Shown here piece after piece: positions 33,761 to 44,651 of a stretch of DNA of 64,000 nucleotides. The translations under genes and the position numbers were made by a program. Location: contig PDIM01000041.1 of the NCBI GenBank assembly GCA_002811675.1, forward strand, positions 76,715-140,714, written 5' to 3'. The notes under the pieces are model-generated. The model made no database searches, was not told where the DNA came from, and worked only from the letters and a program-made list of their open reading frames with translations. Positions within the stretch are counted from its first letter, which is position 1. Each line of letters opens with the position of its first letter. This DNA is from Ichthyosporea sp. XGB-2017a. Its lineage: Eukaryota; Opisthokonta; Ichthyosporea.

Positions 33761-34684
33761 CTAGCTCTGAGCACCTTTAGAGTCTTTGGTCTCGGTAGTG
33801 TTAGCACCCAGGTGCATCTCGATGATATCACTTGGCTGACTAACTGATGTTGGTAGAACACTACTCTTGTCGATGGAAATAAAGTAAAAGTGAACTGTTT
33901 CTCTTGTAGTGCACACCAAGTAATGCAGCGTCTGGAAGAAAGGTATGAGGACAAGGACAATGACAATAATGTATATAACAGCTTTCAAAGGGTTTTCATT
34001 CCAGTTTAGAATGCTGTAAACAACATGGTCATCCCCAGTTCTAGACCCCCAAGCCCAGTATGAAATGTTGAAGGCTAAATACGAAACCCCGAAAGTAAGA
34101 ACAGGAACAACTTGAATAAGAGCAAATGGCAACGCCACAAGAAATTGGTCGATTACCATAATAACAGAGTTGAAGCAGTGAATGTTTAGATCCATTGCTT
34201 TGAGCCCATCATCAGGATTGTATAGGGCAAACCAGAAAATTAGAGTGACAATGCAGGAGCAGACAGTTCCGATGTAGAACAAACTCCATTGGAGCTTTTC
34301 TAAGAATGAGGGTTTTTGAGGTGAGCCAGTCATCTCAATGGCTCCTGAAGCATTTCTGTACGATACCTTGTAACGGAAACCTTTGACGAAGGAATACATT
34401 GCATTTGAAAAGGACACAAGGAAATAAAGCACTTCAATCACATATGACCAATGCGTCAGGTAAATAGGCCACTCTTTTAACGAATCGCTCATGTTGCTCA
34501 AACTCCAAGAAACCACACCTATAGTGTATGCCATGAATACAAATCTATAGATGAGATAGGCTGTTTGAGGCAACAAACGGGATGATTGAAAGTGCCTTGC
34601 ATCATTGGGCGACACAGTAATGTGCTTCTTATTAAAGACTTTCTTTGAAAATGCGGCCTTATAGTTTTCCCGGCAGAATCCCAT
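33761..34684 (-). CDS. Rolling stone/ADTRP-like multipass membrane protein
   Basis: Intronless, 307 residues. Hydropathy shows about seven membrane segments, beginning TAYLIYRFVFMAYTIGVVSW. Motifs match the Rolling-stone type: YLTHWSYVIEVLYFLVSF, KLQWSLFYIGTVCSCIVTLIFW, DLNIHCFNSVIMVIDQFLVALP, VLTFGVSYLAFNISYWAWG and VYSILNWNENPLKAVIYI. The conserved HxxNS between segments is the pair expected in the wider AIG1/ADTRP hydrolase fold. Rolling stone was described in insect muscle; the function in a protist is unknown. It is convergent with FAM210 (230 bp between stops). Confidence 0.82.
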   Translation of the reverse strand: MGFCRENYKAAFSKKVFNKKHITVSPNDARHFQSSRLLPQTAYLIYRFVFMAYTIGVVSWSLSNMSDSLKEWPIYLTHWSYVIEVLYFLVSFSNAMYSFVKGFRYKVSYRNASGAIEMTGSPQKPSFLEKLQWSLFYIGTVCSCIVTLIFWFALYNPDDGLKAMDLNIHCFNSVIMVIDQFLVALPFALIQVVPVLTFGVSYLAFNISYWAWGSRTGDDHVVYSILNWNENPLKAVIYIIVIVLVLIPFFQTLHYLVCTTRETVHFYFISIDKSSVLPTSVSQPSDIIEMHLGANTTETKDSKGAQS

Positions 34685-34825
34685 GACTGTATCCTATTTG
34701 ATTCGTGAAGTAACAAGCACTGATTATACCTTCTCGCTCTCATGCATCAGCAAAGTCCATGTGCCAGACAGGAGGGAATCACGAGTACTATAGTATTTAT
34801 CAGGGAGCCGCGACCCCCCCTCCCT

Positions 34826-34835
34826 GGTATTTATA
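34826..34835 (-). promoter_or_regulatory. TATA box of the Rolling-stone-like gene
   Basis: TATAAATACC on the minus strand, about 140 nt before the ATG at 34684. Confidence 0.5.
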
Positions 34836-35331
34836 AGCTTTTTAAACCAGCCAAATTAACGAGATGGAGGCGCATGCGCATGTTGCAATGCAGGCCGAGC
34901 TCAGAGCTGCAAGAAAGCTGCGTCTGTACTACTGTAATTATTGAATTGTTGTTCAATGCATGCAGTTTCAACCGTCATCAGAGCTAGATTAACTGTACAA
35001 ACTACAATGAGCAATCTTCATGATGGCAGGCCAAGTGCATGGGAAACAAAGGTGTTAGGTAGCCAATCAGCGCCCACTAATATTAATTAATGAAGTAATG
35101 TATAGGCGTTGTATGCAGTACGGAATTGTTTTTGTTCTCAAAAGGCACATGTAGAACGCTAGCGGACAAATTGTTCATGTTTTGTGTGAGAAATGTTCAG
35201 TCAGACATGTACAGACATATCTTTGAAATTGTAGTCTGGATCTATTTCGTCTTGTCGAATGGTTTCATCGTTTTTAATGGTCTTTATGTTTCGCAATGCT
35301 AATAATTAAGTACTTCATTTTCTACAGATGC

Positions 35332-35333
<2 letters not shown>

Positions 35334-35388
<55 letters not shown>
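35334..35388. repeat. Poly-T tract (poly-A on minus strand)
   Basis: 55 T in a row, then CATTTTTTTGTTGACAGC. On the minus strand it is a long poly-A starting about 20 bases after the FAM210-like fragment. Confidence 0.95.
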
Positions 35389-35410
35389 CATTTTTTTGTT
35401 GACAGCTACT

Positions 35411-36469
35411 CAGCTTTCGTACAATAAAGGGATTNNNNNNNNNNNNNNNNNNNNNNNNNNNNNNNNNNNNNNNNNNNNNNNNNNNNNNNNNNNNNNNNNN
35501 NNNNNNNNNNNNNNNNNNNNNNNNNNNNNNNNNNNNNNNNNNNNNNNNNNNNNNNNNNNNNNNNNNNNNNNNNNNNNNNNNNNNNNNNNNNNNNNNNNNN
35601 NNNNNNNNNNNNNNNNNNNNNNNNNNNNNNNNNNNNNNNNNNNNNNNNNNNNNNNNNNNNNNNNNNNNNNNNNNNNNNNNNNNNNNNNNNNNNNNNNNNN
35701 NNNNNNNNNNNNNNNNNNNNNNNNNNNNNNNNNNNNNNNNNNNNNNNNNNNNNNNNNNNNNNNNNNNNNNNNNNNNNNNNNNNNNNNNNNNNNNNNNNNN
35801 NNNNNNNNNNNNNNNNNNNNNNNNNNNNNNNNNNNNNNNNNNNNNNNNNNNNNNNNNNNNNNNNNNNNNNNNNNNNNNNNNNNNNNNNNNNNNNNNNNNN
35901 NNNNNNNNNNNNNNNNNNNNNNNNNNNNNNNNNNNNNNNNNNNNNNNNNNNNNNNNNNNNNNNNNNNNNNNNNNNNNNNNNNNNNNNNNNNNNNNNNNNN
36001 NNNNNNNNNNNNNNNNNNNNNNNNNNNNNNNNNNNNNNNNNNNNNNNNNNNNNNNNNNNNNNNNNNNNNNNNNNNNNNNNNNNNNNNNNNNNNNNNNNNN
36101 NNNNNNNNNNNNNNNNNNNNNNNNNNNNNNNNNNNNNNNNNNNNNNNNNNNNNNNNNNNNNNNNNNNNNNNNNNNNNNNNNNNNNNNNNNNNNNNNNNNN
36201 NNNNNNNNNNNNNNNNNNNNNNNNNNNNNNNNNNNNNNNNNNNNNNNNNNNNNNNNNNNNNNNNNNNNNNNNNNNNNNNNNNNNNNNNNNNNNNNNNNNN
36301 NNNNNNNNNNNNNNNNNNNNNNNNNNNNNNNNNNNNNNNNNNNNNNNNNNNNNNNNNNNNNNNNNNNNNNNNNNNNNNNNNNNNNNNNNNNNNNNNNNNN
36401 NNNNNNNNNNNNNNNNNNNTAAGCAATAACCACTGCAATACGAATAGGAACCATTCACTAATTGTGAAT
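35411..36469 (-). pseudogene. Broken FAM210 exon-2 copy split by assembly gap 2
   Basis: Read on the minus strand, the bases to the right of the gap give CCTATTCGTATTGCAG followed by diverged sequence, and the bases left of it give TTTATTGTACGAAAGCT. Both match FAM210 exon 2 (33405-33474) in the right order; in protein terms PIRIA...I then NPFIVRKL against MAPIRIAAAISVTPFIVRKL. In-frame stop codons (TAG TGA) stand where HKL should be, so it is not functional. Apart from about one base the two flanks are collinear with the parent, so nothing need be missing between them. Confidence 0.72.
35435..36419. other. Assembly gap 2 (985 N)
   Basis: The run of N falls inside the FAM210-like fragment. 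Because the flanks are collinear with FAM210 to about one base, the N length may be only an assembler estimate. Confidence 0.95.
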
Positions 36470-36935
36470 CGACTGCAGAAGCTTCTTTCCTTTGGATTAT
36501 TCACACATTGCAGGTCAATGACTTCGCTTTTAAACACGGACGGTTGCTAAAGAATAATAGATAGTTGTAGTGCTTGGGAGGGTCAACTGGGCTGCTCTGT
36601 GAGCGTCACGTGGAGTTTTTTCTTAACCCACTGTGAGAATATTAGAGCTGAGTAACATGATCAGCAACACAGAAGTTCTATGGGTTGAATGTCTACTTTA
36701 CTTCCCTGTGGCTAGCCAAAGAATTTTATTTATACCTAGTTGCAAATGGGATTAAGTCTACGGTCTTTGCCTGTTCTAAATATGCCCCCCCCGGCCCCCC
36801 CTCCCCCCTTAATAAAAACATCACGTGCAAATACTATTTCTCAAATGAACGTTAATGCGTATTTATAACAAACGGCTAACAAGTGTTTTCACCATGCCAA
36901 TCCACACATATTGAAGACGCGCTTTCTGCCAGGAC

Positions 36936-38635
36936 TTATTTACTTTCAGAATTACTCTTAGCAGGTGACTCACTTTTATGAAGCTTATCCTTAATCATCT
37001 TTGGCATTTCCGCTTTGGGAAGCTGCATTTCACCAGGCAAAATGTTCTTAATACCTTCCCAGTGTGGTTGATTTCTAGAGCAAACATAAAAGTCACCCGG
37101 TCCTTCCAACATGCATAGCTATCAAAACCAAAATATACCAGTAAGTATGAACTCATGAAAATATGCATGAACAGTGCAAAATCCAACTAACCTTTTTGGT
37201 TCCAGATAACGCCGATTTTATATACTTTAACGACCGCTTAAGCACATTTAAAGCTAAATTGCCCGTTTCCTCTATATCATCAACAATAAGTTGAGGATTC
37301 ATTGAAGATTCCCACGCAATCAGACTTCTCGAAGCAACAATATACTTTTCATTTTGATCTAAAACTATTCTAAATATACTGCCATAGGATGATATAGCCA
37401 GTTCTCCTTTACCATTCACATTCATGGTTAGCAGAGAGCCTTTCACAATTGTAATTAGGAAACACAAAAGACAACCAGAACATAGAATATGTTAGAAAAG
37501 AGCGAATGATAGCCTCCATATTCTACGCAAAGAGTATTTGGACTGTACCTGTTGACAAACCGGAAAGATCAACTGCTGGGTTAAGTGAAAGGCCTGGGGA
37601 GCTAGCTAAATACACATTTCTCTTTAGAAAATAGTCGCTTGATCCATCCATTTTTATAGAAACCTACAGAAAATGACAAGGAGCCAAATTGGTTTAGCAA
37701 GGTGCTTTTGGAGCCTTTTTCTCTAAGCTATCTAATACTTACCACATCTCCAATCGAGGAAGGAGATAGTAAGATGTCTCCAAATTGGCCAGGGGGTTGC
37801 TCCGGCTCAGCAGGACCCTGACTACCCTCACCTCTCTGCCTAAATGCGGAGCCCAGCGAAGCGATGTAGCTTTTTGGGGAAAACATGCTTCCCGAGCTGA
37901 ATTCACTTTTAGACTTAATCTGAAGGGTTTTCCCCTCTTGTAGAAAAAGACTTCCCCCAGAAATATATTTGAACAAAAACCCAAGATAGCCGCCATTTAG
38001 AAATGTCGATAATTTGACCCCAGGAGACATGGCTGAAGGTACCAACACAAAACAATCAGTAACGTTGCAGCAAATTAGAAGACGAGCCAAGCCAAAAACA
38101 AACACCCACCTATAGCTGAGCCATTCTTAAATAAAACCTTTGAATTTGCAGGAAGCTTAACATGCAGCACAGAGCCCAAACCAGATGCAATAACATCAAA
38201 CTTAGGATCCTTGTATTGCTCTTTTTTAAACCAGCTTACACCTGGAATGCTCGCAATACCCTCGCTAACTGCACTCACAAGTGACATTCAGCCAGCATAT
38301 GCAAGGTACATTACAGTTAGTCTCCATGAGAACGCTCATTTCAGAACAAAATACAACACATAATATATAACACATCAGGAGGCTTGCTAAGACTACTTAC
38401 CATTGGAAAGAATACCTGTCCCTGTGCTGCTCGATTGGTGGTAATTTAAATTATTAGAAAGAGCAGGCATTTCTGAGGTTGACCGAACGGTTTGTGTGTG
38501 TGTGTCAGACTTGTTTGGCTTGTTAAAGGCCAGCCCAGCATAGCCACATCTTGCTGATTCCCATTTATCCACCCTCTTTATACATTGTACAGGGATTCTT
38601 CTGCCGCCACTTCTCAACGTTACCAAGGCTGTCAT
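36936..38635 (-). CDS. AIM24: AIM24-like protein (mitochondrial biogenesis AIM24 family)
   Basis: Six exons (38635-38401, 38268-38110, 38032-37743, 37663-37549, 37439-37192, 37118-36936), 409 residues. All phases agree. After an N-terminal part rich in basic and polar residues, probably a mitochondrial presequence, comes the AIM24 beta-barrel fold: FDVIASGLGSVLHVKLPANSKVLFKNGSAI, MSPGVKLSTFLNGGYLG, ISGGSLFLQEG, GDILLSPSSIGDV, YFLKRNVYLASSPGLSLN, GKGELAISSYGSIFRIVLDQNEKYIVASRSLIAWE and LEGPGDFYVCSRNQ. In yeast AIM24 supports inner-membrane architecture and the MICOS complex. It lies downstream of RRM1 in the same direction, with about 430 bp between. Confidence 0.9.
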
Positions 38636-38760
38636 GCTTCTTCAGGTTGATCCGGAAATATAAACCTATATGTATATATTTATATGTTTACGTACTTAAG
38701 AGAGGATGGAATCCGAGGTCCTTCCCAACAAAAAATACAAATCATACAACAAAGAGCGCC

Positions 38761-38769
38761 CTTTTTATA
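38761..38769 (-). promoter_or_regulatory. TATA box of AIM24
   Basis: TATAAAAAG on the minus strand about 125 nt upstream of the AIM24 start. Confidence 0.5.
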
Positions 38770-38989
38770 TGCAGAGCGAAACAACAACAAAATGAGAACT
38801 GGCCCACACTTTTTTGTATGGGCCCGGGCATACAAAACAAATTCCAGCTGGTCCAGCAGCACAGGGCCATAGGGCGATACAGAGTGAGGGAGGGTTTCAT
38901 TGTTATCCGGGACTTGCCAGGCTGGGCCTTTCACTTTTCAGTTTGGTTTTGAACAAGCGTGTAGTCAATTTTTTTTGATATATTTGGGA

Positions 38990-38995
38990 TTTATT
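38990..38995 (-). terminator. Poly(A) signal of RRM1
   Basis: AATAAA on the minus strand 76 nt beyond the RRM1 stop; it closes the transcript before any further coding exon could be reached. Confidence 0.5.
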
Positions 38996-39070
38996 TTTAT
39001 ATGGCTTGTTTGCATTGAAGTGGGCTTTTGGAAAGAAGTGTGAATTGTAATAAATCTACAATGATTGAAA

Positions 39071-41547
39071 CTATGTTGCCTTTGTGAGTTTCTTTTGATC
39101 AACAGTGAACTTGATTGCATCTACTGCAGCCTTTGTGCGCAAATAATACATTCCTGTTTTAAGTCCTTTTTTCCATGAATAAAAGTGCATACTTGTCAAC
39201 TTGGCGCTGTCGACATTGCTGAGGTGGACATTAAAAGACTGTGATTGATCGATATAGGCACCACGATCAGCAGCCATGTCAATAAGCACCTTCTGTTTTA
39301 CCTCCCAGACAGTTTTATAGAGCTGTCTAATATCTTCGGGAATTTCAGGGATATTCTGAACACTCCCATTATTAGCAATAATTCGGGTTTTCATAGCATC
39401 CGACCACAGATTTAATTCCGTTAAATGTCTTAAAAGATGTTGGTTTACCACTTGAAATTCGCCACTTAAAACCCGTCTTTGGTAAATGTTGCTAGTGTAC
39501 GGCTCAAAGCTTTCATTGTTTCCGAGTATTTGGGCAGTGGATGCAGTTGGCATAGGTGCAACAAGCAAACTATTTCTTACTCCATGATTTTTGATTTCAG
39601 CTCGAAGACCGTCCCAATCCCATAAGTTGGACTCTGGTTTTACGTTCCACATATCAAATTGTAAAATTCCTTTACTAACAGGTGAGCCTTCGTACGAGGA
39701 ATACGATCCTTTCTCCTTTGCGAGCTCACACGATGCTGTCAAAGCAGCAAAATAAATGGTTTCGAAAATGCTCTTGTTGAGCTCCTGTGCCTCTTGGCTC
39801 TCAAAAGGATATCTCATCAAAATAAAGGTGTCAGCAAGTCCTTGCACACCGAGCCCGATGGGTCTATTTCTCATATTTGAGTTGTGCGCTTCCTTTACAG
39901 GGTAAAAGTTAACGTCAATAATTGTATCCAAATTCTTAGTAACAACTTTTGTAACTTCATATAATTTTTGGAAATCAAAAGAACCATCCTTTTTCACATA
40001 TTTCGGAAGAGCAAGAGACGCAAGATTGCAAACGGCTACTTCGTCGTCGGATGTATACTCTATTATTTCAGTACAAAGGTTACTGCTTTTGATTACACCC
40101 AAATTCTTCTGATTGGATTTTTCATTGCACGGGTCTTTGTAGAGCATGTAAGGAGTTCCTGTTTCAATCTGTGATTCAAGCAGTGCAAACCATAACTTTT
40201 GCGCCGGGATAGACTTTCGACCTTTTCCTTCTTTCTCATACTTTTCGTACAGCTCTTCGAATTCTTTTCCATAGCATTCATGAAGACCGGGGGCTTCATG
40301 GGGGCAAAACAAGGTCCAATCCTTGTTAGCTTCAACTCTTTTCATAAAAAGATCAGGTATCCAAAGCGCCAAAAACAAATCTCTCGCCCTCTGCTCTTCC
40401 TTTCCGGTATTTTTTCTCAAATCCAGGAAATCAAAGATATCCGCATGCCAAGGCTCAATATAAATAGCAATACTGCCGTTTCGCTTTCCACCTCCTTGAT
40501 TCACAAATCTTGCAGTAGAATCATAAACTCGCAACATGGGGACGATGCCATTGGAGGTTCCATTCGTGCCTGCAATATAGCTACCACTTGCTCGAATATT
40601 GTGAATATTCAGACCAATTCCACCAGAGCTTTTGCTGATTAAAGCGCACGTCTTTAAAGTATCATAAATTCCCTCGATGCTGTCGTCTTTCATTGCCACT
40701 AGAAAACAAGACGACAGCTGAGGGCACGGGGTTCCCGCATTAAACAAAGTGGGTGTGGCATGAGTAAACCACTTCTGACTCATCAACTCATAAGTCTCAA
40801 TAATTTTATCAATGTTACCCATATGGATTCCAACCGCTACACGCATTACCATATGCTGGGGCCTTTCCGCAATCTATTACACACCCATAAGCACATTAAT
40901 ATCTATCCAAGACGGTTATGAAAATAACAAAAAAGCGCACGTTACTTACTTTGCCGTTTAACTTCAACAAATATGATCGTTCCAGAGTTTTAAAGCCAAA
41001 GTAACTATAAGTAAAGTCACGATCATAAATTATAGCAGAGTTTAGCTGCTGTTTGTTTTCCATAACGTAATCATAAAACTTCATTGTAACAAGAGGTGCA
41101 TGCTTGTTCGTTTCAACATTAACGTAGTTGTACAAATCTTCAACTACATCAGAAAAGTTTTTCTTCGTCTCTTTATGAAGTGAGGAAGCGGCAATTCTAG
41201 CAGCAAGAATAGCATAATCTGGGTGAGTACAGGTCTACAATTGAAGGTTAAACGAGAATAAAGTAGGCAAAAAGTTAACATTGAGTACTTTAAACGGGCA
41301 ATGAAGATTACAAAATACTAACCATGTAAGCAGCTGTCTCGGCAGCAAGAGTATCGAGTTCATGGGTAGTTACCCCTGAATAAAGCCCTCCGATTACTTT
41401 CTTTGCAACATCAATGTAGTTCACAAAAGAGCTGTCCAGTCCATAACAGAGTTTCTCGATACGGTGAGTAATCTTGTCAAACTGGATTTTTTCTTTCTTT
41501 CCGTCGCGTTTAACAACAAACATATCTGTATTCTTCTCGGCATCCAT
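39071..41547 (-). CDS. RRM1: Ribonucleoside-diphosphate reductase large subunit
   Basis: Three exons (41547-41323, 41234-40950, 40873-39071), 770 residues. It reduces ribonucleoside diphosphates to deoxy forms. The ATP-cone is present ([36 protein letters not shown]), then [91 protein letters not shown] with the catalytic Cys and Glu, [19 protein letters not shown] and [16 protein letters not shown] with the radical-transfer Tyr pair. The protein ends [12 protein letters not shown]. Animal and yeast enzymes continue about 30-40 residues to a CxxC shuttle pair that is not seen here. The first intron begins GTTAGT. Confidence 0.96.
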
Positions 41548-42259
41548 CTTAGCAAATAGGGAAAACTCTGCAATATCAATAATGATAATAAACAAAACGC
41601 AAATGACAATCAAAGTATAATCAGGTGAATCAAACACTCAAAACAGCAATGTGGTCCTTGTTCTTGTCCTAATCTGACACACACACACACAACCACACAG
41701 GGATACAGCCAGAGATAGAGCAGCAGAGGCAGTAGTGCAGCAGCTACTGTGGAAAGTGTGCAGGACTGCAGTTGGATAGTACCATAGAGTATAGTACCAA
41801 TATAAGATAAACACTTGCTAATAATAATAATAATAATATTCACCTCCCATAGGGGTATAGGGGTGGAGTCATCATCTAATAATATAATCATAGAGTAACC
41901 CTAGAGTCAAATAGTTCCCGCCTTTTCTGAATCACCTACTCTTCCTTTTTTTTTCTTCCCAAATTCCAATAGGAGCAGAAGAAGTGACAAACAAGCCTGG
42001 ATCATGTCAAGTGTGTGCAATGTGCATGCCTCTGAGGACCGAGACTCGAAGGCCCACATGCGGCCACCCTTGACTCTTGACTCTTGACTCTTGAGTCTGC
42101 TCTCCTAATCCTATAGGCTTAGCACTATCTCGGGATAAGGCGACTTTGGTGTATACCTCCACTTTAGAGTAGCTGGTCTATTGTCTAATCATAGCTAAGC
42201 TGTGTTACTGTGAGCAGTGGACTTGACTGCCCTTCTTTAGAGTGGCTGACTGGGCCTCG
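41548..42259. promoter_or_regulatory. Divergent interval RRM1 / EFCAB11
   Basis: No gene. It contains (CA)n near 41679-41700, (TAA)n at 41819-41837 and four copies of a GACTCTT unit at about 42067-42095. Both leaders and promoters must lie here. Confidence 0.5.
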
Positions 42260-42928
42260 ATGAGGAGAGTGAGAATCATGGAAAATCATTTATACACCCA
42301 TGTGCTGGCTTCTTCCGCTACTGGCAGGCGTTTTCTGAGCCAGAACCACCTTGACAGCAAGACTAAGAAAACTATAGATATGGTTGGTAAATGTGCTTTT
42401 GAATACTATTTATGTCATTGGCATCTGTGTTAAAGATTTATTTTTGACTTGCCTAGGCATTCTCGTACGCTGATGAAGGCAAGAAAGGATATTTAACTCG
42501 TTGTGATTTCAAAGTAGCTTGCCTGTACGTGCTGGGATTTAAGCCCCCAAAGGTAAGAATGCTTGGACTCATGGGGGAAATCCGCTACTATTTTCTTGTT
42601 ATTAATTCTATTCCAATAGTATGAAACAGCTAAAGTATTTGAAAAATGTGAACAAGACAAATTGCTTCATGCCGACTTTGTGGAATATATGAAAAGCAAA
42701 CTAATATACGAAGACTTCGATGAAAATATGAGACAACTTTTTATCATGTTTGATTGCCGATGCAGGGGGTACATAACAAAGGAGGACTTATCGTATATTG
42801 TCGATGAGATTGCTCCATATGTCCATCCGTATGTAGTCAATCAAATGTTTAGTGTTGCGGATCAAGATGGGGATGGACGAGTATCTTACTCAGATTTTAT
42901 CAGTACAATGAGGCTTCGGTTTGACTGA
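42260..42928 (+). CDS. EFCAB11: EF-hand protein, EFCAB11-like
   Basis: Three exons (42260-42382, 42457-42552, 42620-42928), 175 residues. EF-hand-like units in order are AFSYADEGKKGYLTRCDFKVACLYVLGFKP, a middle helix pair (FEKCEQDKLLHADFVEYMKSK), LFIMFDCRCRGYITKEDLSYIVDEIAP (loop with poor ligands) and MFSVADQDGDGRVSYSDFISTM. Only the last loop, DQDGDGRVSYSD, is a full calcium-binding loop, as is usual for EFCAB11. The exon 1 splice uses GTTGGT; using the GTAAAT four bases on would break the frame. The start could also be Met7 of the chosen protein. Its function is not established. Confidence 0.84.
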
Positions 42929-43433
42929 CAGCGAAAATTTGCGTGCTTCTATAGTTCAGCACTACTAATTTGTGATGAAACGAAATAAACACGTAAAGAG
43001 AAATTGAGGGATTTTCAGCTGAAAAGTATTTGTATCTCAAACTATACGGTGTGCTGCCAGCAGAAAAGATCTCTTCAGCCTCAACTTCGCCTGTACCCAA
43101 GGTACGTAATAAGGCCATTACATCACCTGAATAAAGATGGCCATATATCAGCACATAACAATAAGTTGTGCACGAAATGAATGAGTGATAGTGATAGACG
43201 TGGCTGCTGTGAGTTGTGACTTTTGAACGTTGCTTACAAGTTACATGAAGGATATCATTTAGACCATACCCTCCGCTTCCCCCAGCCCTGCAGTTACAAC
43301 TTACAGTAGTTACAGTAGTGTAGTTTAGTGTGTTACGTCTATTCTAACCCTTAGCTGTGCTTTAGTCAACCAACCCAATCTTCAATAGTTGTTGCACAAC
43401 GAATGGTCGACTTAGATTCTGAATCCGTGTGAT
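42929..43433. other. Interval EFCAB11 / HAGH
   Basis: AATAAA at 42984-42989 probably ends EFCAB11. A minus-strand 84-codon frame (42900-43154) has no recognisable feature and I do not call it. The rest should hold the HAGH promoter. Confidence 0.45.
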
Positions 43434-44628
43434 ATGCTGTCACTGTTGAAGAGAATACCTATAAGTGCATGGACCAGACCTCATTTCACACCTATCGCCT
43501 ATTCTACAGGTGCTCTTACTAGATCTTATTTATTTCCAAGTTCAACAATGGAAGTGGTACTCATCCCTTGTTTGGAAGATAACTATTCCTACTTGGTGGT
43601 TGATCCAAAGACCAGAGAAGGGGCTGTTGTGGATCCAGTGGAACCAGAGAAAGTCATGTCTGTGATAGAAGAAAGCAAAGTTGATGTCAAATCCATTTTG
43701 ACAACACATCACCACTGGTAGGTGCTTATTGCAAACTACTGGAATGGAGAATTTGTTTTTGTTAATTGTCTTTACATTCGTTTTGTCTTCATTCATCAGG
43801 GATCATGCAGGGGGCAATGTTCAAATGAAGCAGCTTTTGCCTAAAGCTAAAGTATTTGGCGGTGACGATCGGATAGACGCGTTGACGGACAAAGTTGTGG
43901 ATGGTGATTCGCTGACAATAGGTGGGTGTTATGTTCCAGTGAAACTGATAAGTGTCCACTTCTTCTAATCCTTAAAGTTTATCCTCTGTATTTAGGATCG
44001 TTAAACGTGTCTTGTCTATTCACCCCCTGCCACACCGCAGGGCATATTTGCTATCATGTATATGAAACTGGCAATGAGGGGACTGGATCTGTTTTCACAG
44101 GGGACACGCTTTTTGTTGGTGGCTGTGGAAGGTTTTTTGAGGGGACTGGAGAGCAAATGTGCAGTGCATTGCTAGGAAAGCTCGGAAAACTTCCAGAAGC
44201 AACATCTGTTTACTGTGGACATGAATACACAACGTCCAACTACAAGGTAAATTCTTTTGTAATTTTTATTTAAGTTTGTCTGTTTTAAGTAATCATCGCT
44301 GACTTTGGTAATAGTTTGCCGAACATGTCGAGCCAGATAACCAAGAGCTGAAAAAAAGGTATAAATGGGCCAAAGAGCAACGCGAGAAGAATGCACCAAC
44401 AATTCCGTCCACAATCGGGATTGAAAAGCAAACAAATCCTTTCATGAGAGTAGAGTAAGTACTTGATTCTAAGCGTTTTCTTTTTTCTCTATCTTGTTTC
44501 CCGGTTATTAGTGGCTAAACAATTTTTAAAAATATTTAAGGCATGATTCTTTGCAAGCATTCACCAAAGCTAAAGAAAGTACGGAAGTAATGACGAAACT
44601 CCGTGTGGCCAAAGATTCGTTTAAATAG
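43434..44628 (+). CDS. HAGH: Hydroxyacylglutathione hydrolase (glyoxalase II)
   Basis: Five exons (43434-43717, 43800-43921, 43996-44246, 44315-44454, 44541-44628), 294 residues. It hydrolyses S-lactoylglutathione to lactate and glutathione. It is a metallo-beta-lactamase fold with THHHWDHAGGN split by intron 1, [58 protein letters not shown] and NPFMRVE. Residues 1-38 look like a mitochondrial presequence ([15 protein letters not shown], no acidic residues). A second in-frame ATG at 43548 opens [17 protein letters not shown], exactly where the cytosolic form of animal HAGH starts. It ends 23 bp from the stop of the opposing reductase gene. Confidence 0.97.
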
Positions 44629-44651
44629 AGTGGAATATATGAGCAGTCTAA

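Larger units (their letters stand above)
34836..36935. other. Gene-poor interval containing gap 2
   Basis: No intact gene. Contents are AT-rich sequence, a 55-base T run, the FAM210 fragment interrupted by N, and a C-rich stretch at 36786-36807. Confidence 0.6.

Noticed and set aside
35315-36550. Long frames over gap 2 on both strands
   Set aside because: The frames stay open only because N cannot give a stop. The real flanks hold just a broken FAM210 exon fragment.
42900-43154. 84-codon minus-strand frame between EFCAB11 and HAGH
   Set aside because: No domain, no poly(A) signal on the minus strand and overlap with the end of EFCAB11; composition is not convincing.
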